Shown here piece by piece: positions 61,142 through 64,000 of a stretch of DNA of 64,000 nucleotides. Position numbers and translations under genes: made by a program. Under the pieces are notes generated by a model. The model worked only from the letters and a program-made list of their open reading frames with translations, was not told the DNA's origin and made no database searches. Source of the stretch: Myxococcales bacterium (GTDB lineage Bacteria > Myxococcota_A > Polyangia > Haliangiales > Haliangiaceae); assembly GCA_016720595.1 (NCBI GenBank), contig JADKKI010000002.1, positions 124,001 through 188,000 on the forward strand, read 5' to 3'. Each line of letters opens with the position of its first letter. Positions within the stretch are counted from its first letter, which is position 1.

Positions 61142-61719
61142 GTGCCACCGCCGAGCTGGGCGCGCAGCGCCTGGCGGGCCTCGAACACCCGGCGCCACAG
61201 CGTGCCGACCGGGATCCCGAGCGCCGCCGCGGCCTCCTGACCACGCTCGCCCTCGAGATCGACGAGCACCAGCGCTGCACGAAGGTCGTGGGGCAACGCC
61301 TCGATCGCGCCCGGCAGGCGAGCGGTCAGCATCGGATCCGACATCCCGCGCGCCGGGGCGGGCCCCTGCTCGGCGACGATCTCGAGGGCGCGCTTGCGCC
61401 GGATCTCGGTGCGCGCATAGCCGCGGACCTGGTTGCTCGCGATGCCGAACAGCCAGCCGCGCACGTGCCCGCCGCGGAACTTCGCCGCGCTCTGGAAGGC
61501 CGCGAGGAATGTGGCCTGGACCAGATCATCCACGGAGTCCTGATCGCTACCGCGCATGCGCCGCACGAAGCGATGCACCGCATCGACGTAGCGTTCGAAC
61601 AGGAGTGCGCGCGCTGCGCGATCGTTCGTGGCGCACGCCGCGACCAGGCCCTCGTCCGTGAGATCGGCGACGCGCGCCTCGGGATGGAGGCGGATCAGCT
61701 GTCCGCGCTCGCGGGTCAC
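61138..61719 (-). CDS. ECF-type RNA polymerase sigma factor
   Basis: The product is 193 residues. Region 2 appears as LFERYVDAVHRFVRRM, VDDLVQATFLAAFQSAAKF and VRGWLFGIASNQVRGY. Region 4 is LPHDLRAALVLVDLEGERGQ, then an HTH with IPVGTLWRRVFEARQALR. The GTG at 61719 overlaps the stop of the upstream outer-membrane gene by 4 nt, and its stop overlaps the FecR-like gene by 4 nt, so the three are translationally coupled. The upstream position of an outer-membrane protein suggests that this protein reports to, or is regulated by, the sigma system. Confidence 0.88.
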   Translation of the reverse strand: MTRERGQLIRLHPEARVADLTDEGLVAACATNDRAARALLFERYVDAVHRFVRRMRGSDQDSVDDLVQATFLAAFQSAAKFRGGHVRGWLFGIASNQVRGYARTEIRRKRALEIVAEQGPAPARGMSDPMLTARLPGAIEALPHDLRAALVLVDLEGERGQEAAAALGIPVGTLWRRVFEARQALRAQLGGGT

Positions 61720-62672
61720 AGCTCGTACCGCAGGCTCCCGAACACCGTGACAAGGACCTCCTTGCGCTGGATCCCGGGGTTGACCGAGTCCGACGCAAAG
61801 GACTCGTTGGCCCAGGAGATCACCGGCCCGAGCCCGAGCCCCCAGGAGTCGCCGAGCCGCCGGGTCACGAGGCCCGTGGCCTCGCCGACGAGAAACGTCG
61901 CGTCGTCGTCGTAGCTGGTGAAGCCCCCGTTGCCCTGCGCCTGGGCCCACACGTTCGCGCGCGTGTGGATGGCACCGAGCCCGAGGGCGGCTCGCAGCTC
62001 CCACCTGCCCCAGCGCGCGGTACGCCCGAGCTGCGCGAGCACCTGCGTGTCGGTCGTGGTCAGCGTGCCGAAGCTCCAGCTGGCCGATTGCATCAAGTCG
62101 AGGTGGTGTTCGGAGTACGACAGCGCGGCTCCGAGCTTCCACGCGCCGACGTTCGCGAGCTCCACCTCGCCGCGAAACCCGCCGCCCTCGTTGTCGGGCT
62201 GGACGATCATCCCGAGCGAGATCCACTTGCCAGCGTGGGAACGGTGCGGTGCCGCAGAGGCGACCACGCCGGCCGTGCCGGGAGGACCGACGCGCAGCGG
62301 ATCCACGATCACCGTGAGCGGAGCGCTCGGCGCGGGGGTGGGCTCCGCGGGGAGCGGGGGCGCCGTCCAATCATCGGCGACCCAGCTCGCGACGAGGACG
62401 CCCGCGGACTGTGCATCGGGGACCAGCCGCTCGTGGATTCGCCCGTCGGGGCGTTGGGCCAGCAGGTACAGCCCACCATCGGTGGGGACCACCCGGAGCT
62501 CGATCGAGGAGGAGCAACGAGGCTCCGCCCGCAGCCACTGCTCGATCACGTAGCGCACCTCGTCGGGAGCTCGCACGAAGGTCACCCCGCACATCTCGGC
62601 GCGGGGGGCCGGTTGTGCGAACGCGGGTGGTGCGACAAGCACGACGGCGGTGGTGAGCAGCAGGCGGCGCAT
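61716..62672 (-). CDS. Exported protein with predicted outer-membrane beta-barrel C-terminus
   Basis: The product is 318 residues. A Sec signal peptide (MRRLLLTTAVVLVAPPAFAQ) is followed by a small periplasmic-looking domain (residues about 25-105) with two cysteines (MCGVTFVRA, AEPRCSSSIEL). A Pro-rich linker leads to alternating amphipathic strands typical of a barrel (WKLGAALSYSEHHLDL, WELRAALGLGAIHTRANVW, LGLGPVISWANESF) ending in FGSLRYEL. The ATG at 62672 has an excellent ribosome binding site (GAGGAG, 6 nt away). An inverted repeat lies 26-76 bp upstream. As the first gene of the sigma/anti-sigma operon it may be the surface sensor; no TonB box was recognised. Confidence 0.76.
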   Translation of the reverse strand: MRRLLLTTAVVLVAPPAFAQPAPRAEMCGVTFVRAPDEVRYVIEQWLRAEPRCSSSIELRVVPTDGGLYLLAQRPDGRIHERLVPDAQSAGVLVASWVADDWTAPPLPAEPTPAPSAPLTVIVDPLRVGPPGTAGVVASAAPHRSHAGKWISLGMIVQPDNEGGGFRGEVELANVGAWKLGAALSYSEHHLDLMQSASWSFGTLTTTDTQVLAQLGRTARWGRWELRAALGLGAIHTRANVWAQAQGNGGFTSYDDDATFLVGEATGLVTRRLGDSWGLGLGPVISWANESFASDSVNPGIQRKEVLVTVFGSLRYEL

Positions 62673-62697
62673 GGATCTCCTCGAGAAAGAACTCGCC

Positions 62698-62748
62698 GAC
62701 CGGCGGTTGCCTACGTACCGCAACGTTACCGCAGCGCAACCGCCGGTC
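62698..62748. promoter_or_regulatory. Inverted repeat in the leader of the outer-membrane/ECF operon
   Basis: GACCGGCGGTTGC (62698-62710) and GCAACCGCCGGTC (62736-62748) are perfect 13-nt inverted arms around a 25-nt centre. Inside the centre ACCGCA occurs twice, 11 bp apart (CGTACCGCAACGTTACCGCA). It lies 26-76 bp upstream of the ATG at 62672. It could be an operator with two half-sites or a long-stem mRNA leader hairpin. No sigma-70 boxes are evident. Confidence 0.5.
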
Positions 62749-62798
62749 GACGAGTGAGTTGCCTCCTCTTGGTTGCCGCAGCCCGAATTTTCATCGCC

Positions 62799-62824
62799 AG
62801 ATCCGTACGTGAATCGTACCGATC
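62799..62824 (-). terminator. Hairpin downstream of the envelope-protein gene
   Basis: AGATCCGTAC (62799-62808) pairs with GTACCGATCT (62815-62824 region) with one internal mismatch and a loop of about 7 nt. It begins about 29 nt past the stop at 62853 on the minus strand and is followed by an AAAATT stretch rather than a T run. A second G/C stem lies next to it. Confidence 0.45.
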
Positions 62825-62827
62825 TGC

Positions 62828-62843
62828 GGGGGCGCCATCCCCC
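62828..62843 (-). terminator. Short GC hairpin next to the stop of the envelope-protein gene
   Basis: GGGGG (62828-62832) and CCCCC (62839-62843) frame a CGCCAT loop, 10 nt past the stop codon at 62853. With the neighbouring 10-bp hairpin it may end the transcript before the outer-membrane/ECF operon begins. Confidence 0.35.
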
Positions 62844-62852
62844 GAAGCCCGA

Positions 62853-63632
62853 TCAGTGCGGCTTGCGATCGCGCCGGGGGCTCCACACACCGTTGACCCG
62901 GACCAGCACGGTGCTCTCCTGGAGCCCTTCGTCCTGGCGGTGGCGGACCGCGAGCTCGATCGATCCCCAGCGCAGCGCCTGGTAGCGCACGCCCCAACCC
63001 GCGACCCATTCGAGGTTCACGGCGTCGGGAGCGAGCTTGGGGACCCACATCACATCGCCGAGCACCGAGGTCTTGGGATACGGCGCGGGTGTCCACTCGA
63101 AGCCGCCGAACGGGCGCACGGTCGGGCCGAGCGAGACCTGCCCGTAGCCGCCGTCCGTGATCGAGGCGCCGAGGTGGAGCCGCACGGGGCCGAGCACGCG
63201 ACTGCCCACGAGGTACGCGTCCGTGACGCGCGCCCCGCCGAAGGTGTGGCCACGCGCCGCGAACGTGTTGCGAAGCCCGAGGACCACGGCGGGCATGCCG
63301 GGAAACCAGGCGTCCTCGCGGGCGCCGAGCCGGAACGCCGCGCGCCCGAGCCACAGCGCATCACCCTTGAGGTCGCCGTCGCATGCCGTGCAGCCGCGCA
63401 CGTCGGTGTCGGTGCCCAGCTCGATGCTCGCGATCCCCAGGCCGTAGGCCAGCGTGATGCTGCCATCGCCGCGCCGATCGATCCCCGCCGTCCCCACCAC
63501 CCCGCCCTGCGCGGGGAGCCACGCGGTCGGTGCGGTCAGCACGCGCCCGAGCGCGGGCTCTGCAGCCGCCTGTCGCGCCGGGACGAGCCCCAGCACGACG
63601 AGCACAGCGGAGATGGTGACGAGGCGGTTCAC
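62853..63632 (-). CDS. Exported protein, probable outer-membrane beta barrel
   Basis: The product is 259 residues. A signal peptide (MNRLVTISAVLVVLGLVPAR, then QAAAE) is followed by beta-rich sequence with many Gly and alternating hydrophobics (GSITLAYGLGIASIEL, VVLGLRNTFAARGHTF, LGPVRLHLGASITDGG, LEWVAGWGVRYQALRW). A CTAC pair sits in VRGCTACDGDLKGD and may form a disulfide. The C-terminus is basic (RRDRKPH) rather than aromatic, unlike many barrels. The start is GTG 63632 with no clear ribosome binding site. The preceding partial gene on the same strand also encodes a beta-barrel-like end and lies 34 nt upstream, so they may form an operon. Confidence 0.72.
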   Translation of the reverse strand: MNRLVTISAVLVVLGLVPARQAAAEPALGRVLTAPTAWLPAQGGVVGTAGIDRRGDGSITLAYGLGIASIELGTDTDVRGCTACDGDLKGDALWLGRAAFRLGAREDAWFPGMPAVVLGLRNTFAARGHTFGGARVTDAYLVGSRVLGPVRLHLGASITDGGYGQVSLGPTVRPFGGFEWTPAPYPKTSVLGDVMWVPKLAPDAVNLEWVAGWGVRYQALRWGSIELAVRHRQDEGLQESTVLVRVNGVWSPRRDRKPH

Positions 63633-63666
63633 GGTGGGCTTGCTTGGGAGATCCGGAGGGAACCGA

Positions 63667-64000
63667 CTACTTCAAGCTATCGACGGCGCGGCGCAGCGCC
63701 CACGACGTGAACGTGACCTGGCCGAAGATCTGCGCGTCGAGCAAGTTCGCCGAGGCGATATCGGGCACGCGGACGCCGGACTCGAGATTCATGAAGTCGG
63801 CCACTGCGTAGCGCACGCCCCACGACAACGTCGGGCGGAGCTTGATCTTGTCGGCGTCGTCGGTGCAGTGGTAGCAGAACTCCGGAGACCACCCGAGATC
63901 GACGAGGATCTGCGAGCGCGGCAGCGGCCGCACCTCGATGCCACCGAACGCGCGCAGCTGGTTCCGCGTCGGCCCATCGTGGAACGTCAGCTCGCGGCGC
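63667..64000 (-). CDS. C-terminal fragment of an outer-membrane-like protein cut by the window edge
   Basis: The minus-strand frame is open from the right edge (RRELTFHDGPTRNQLRAFGG) and ends at 63667 after about 110 residues. Strands such as IKLRPTLSWGVRYAVADFMN, IASANLLDAQIFGQVTF and SWALRRAVDSLK, with a Cys pair (FCYHC) in the middle, resemble the end of a beta-barrel or periplasmic beta protein. A GTG at 63933 could be read as a start, but continuous coding to the edge makes a partial gene more likely. It is probably co-transcribed with the next gene (34-nt gap). Confidence 0.62.
   Translation of the reverse strand, partial: RRELTFHDGPTRNQLRAFGGIEVRPLPRSQILVDLGWSPEFCYHCTDDADKIKLRPTLSWGVRYAVADFMNLESGVRVPDIASANLLDAQIFGQVTFTSWALRRAVDSLK

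Overview
The window is very GC-rich and densely coding. It looks chromosomal, from a Myxococcota (deltaproteobacterial) genome, perhaps near Haliangium/Kofleriaceae. That placement is inferred from the density of eukaryote-like Ser/Thr kinases (six kinase domains in five genes), a kinase/sigma-54-activator hybrid, an FHA protein, proline-rich linkers and many lipoproteins. No rRNA, tRNA, CRISPR array, insertion sequence or phage gene was seen. Both window edges cut genes.

Left third (1-20.9 kb). An ECF sigma / anti-sigma / DUF4097 operon is followed by two uncharacterised proteins, a metallophosphoesterase and an FHA protein. On the minus strand lies a D-Ala-D-Ala ligase coupled to an unusual AsmA-like/GT51 peptidoglycan glycosyltransferase. 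Next come a histone-H1-tailed protein with a HARE-HTH-like and a degenerate Mrr-like domain, lipB, and a Ddl-like ATP-grasp enzyme. A 4.9-kb minus-strand regulator (kinase-TPR-GAF-sigma54 AAA+-Fis) is broken by two frameshifts. It is divergent from a tail-anchored coiled-coil protein, with a palindromic operator-like site between them.

Middle (20.9-44 kb). era and der overlap by 4 nt and are followed by a minus-strand lipoprotein and an outer-membrane protein, then a yfgM-like/bamB-like pair. An EAL phosphodiesterase and an SRPBCC protein come next. A transmembrane kinase with an extracytoplasmic propeller is divergent from a lipoprotein carrying 14 InlB-like repeats and two DUF1554-type domains (one frameshift). 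A zinc-ribbon kinase + TPR operon converges on a protein with two kinase domains in tandem; the two kinase proteins share a C-terminal T-[MI]-DPFA motif.

Right third (44-64 kb). After an alkylsulfatase-like metallo-beta-lactamase protein and full-length Lhr helicase comes a tightly packed six-gene minus-strand block (56351 to 49515): DUF4266 lipoprotein, DUF3570 outer-membrane protein, TlpA-like thioredoxin, PEGA kinase, J-like protein with HPA in place of HPD, and a lidless Hsp70. I consider this the most interesting unit in the window. A two-gene plus-strand methionine unit follows: a homoserine acetyltransferase fused to homoserine dehydrogenase, then a PLP trans-sulfuration enzyme. The window ends with an outer-membrane protein / ECF sigma / FecR-like anti-sigma operon and two further envelope proteins.

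Three uncorrected frameshifts, plus one compensated pair, all sit in G/C-rich stretches. Sequencing or assembly indels should therefore be excluded before any gene is called a pseudogene.
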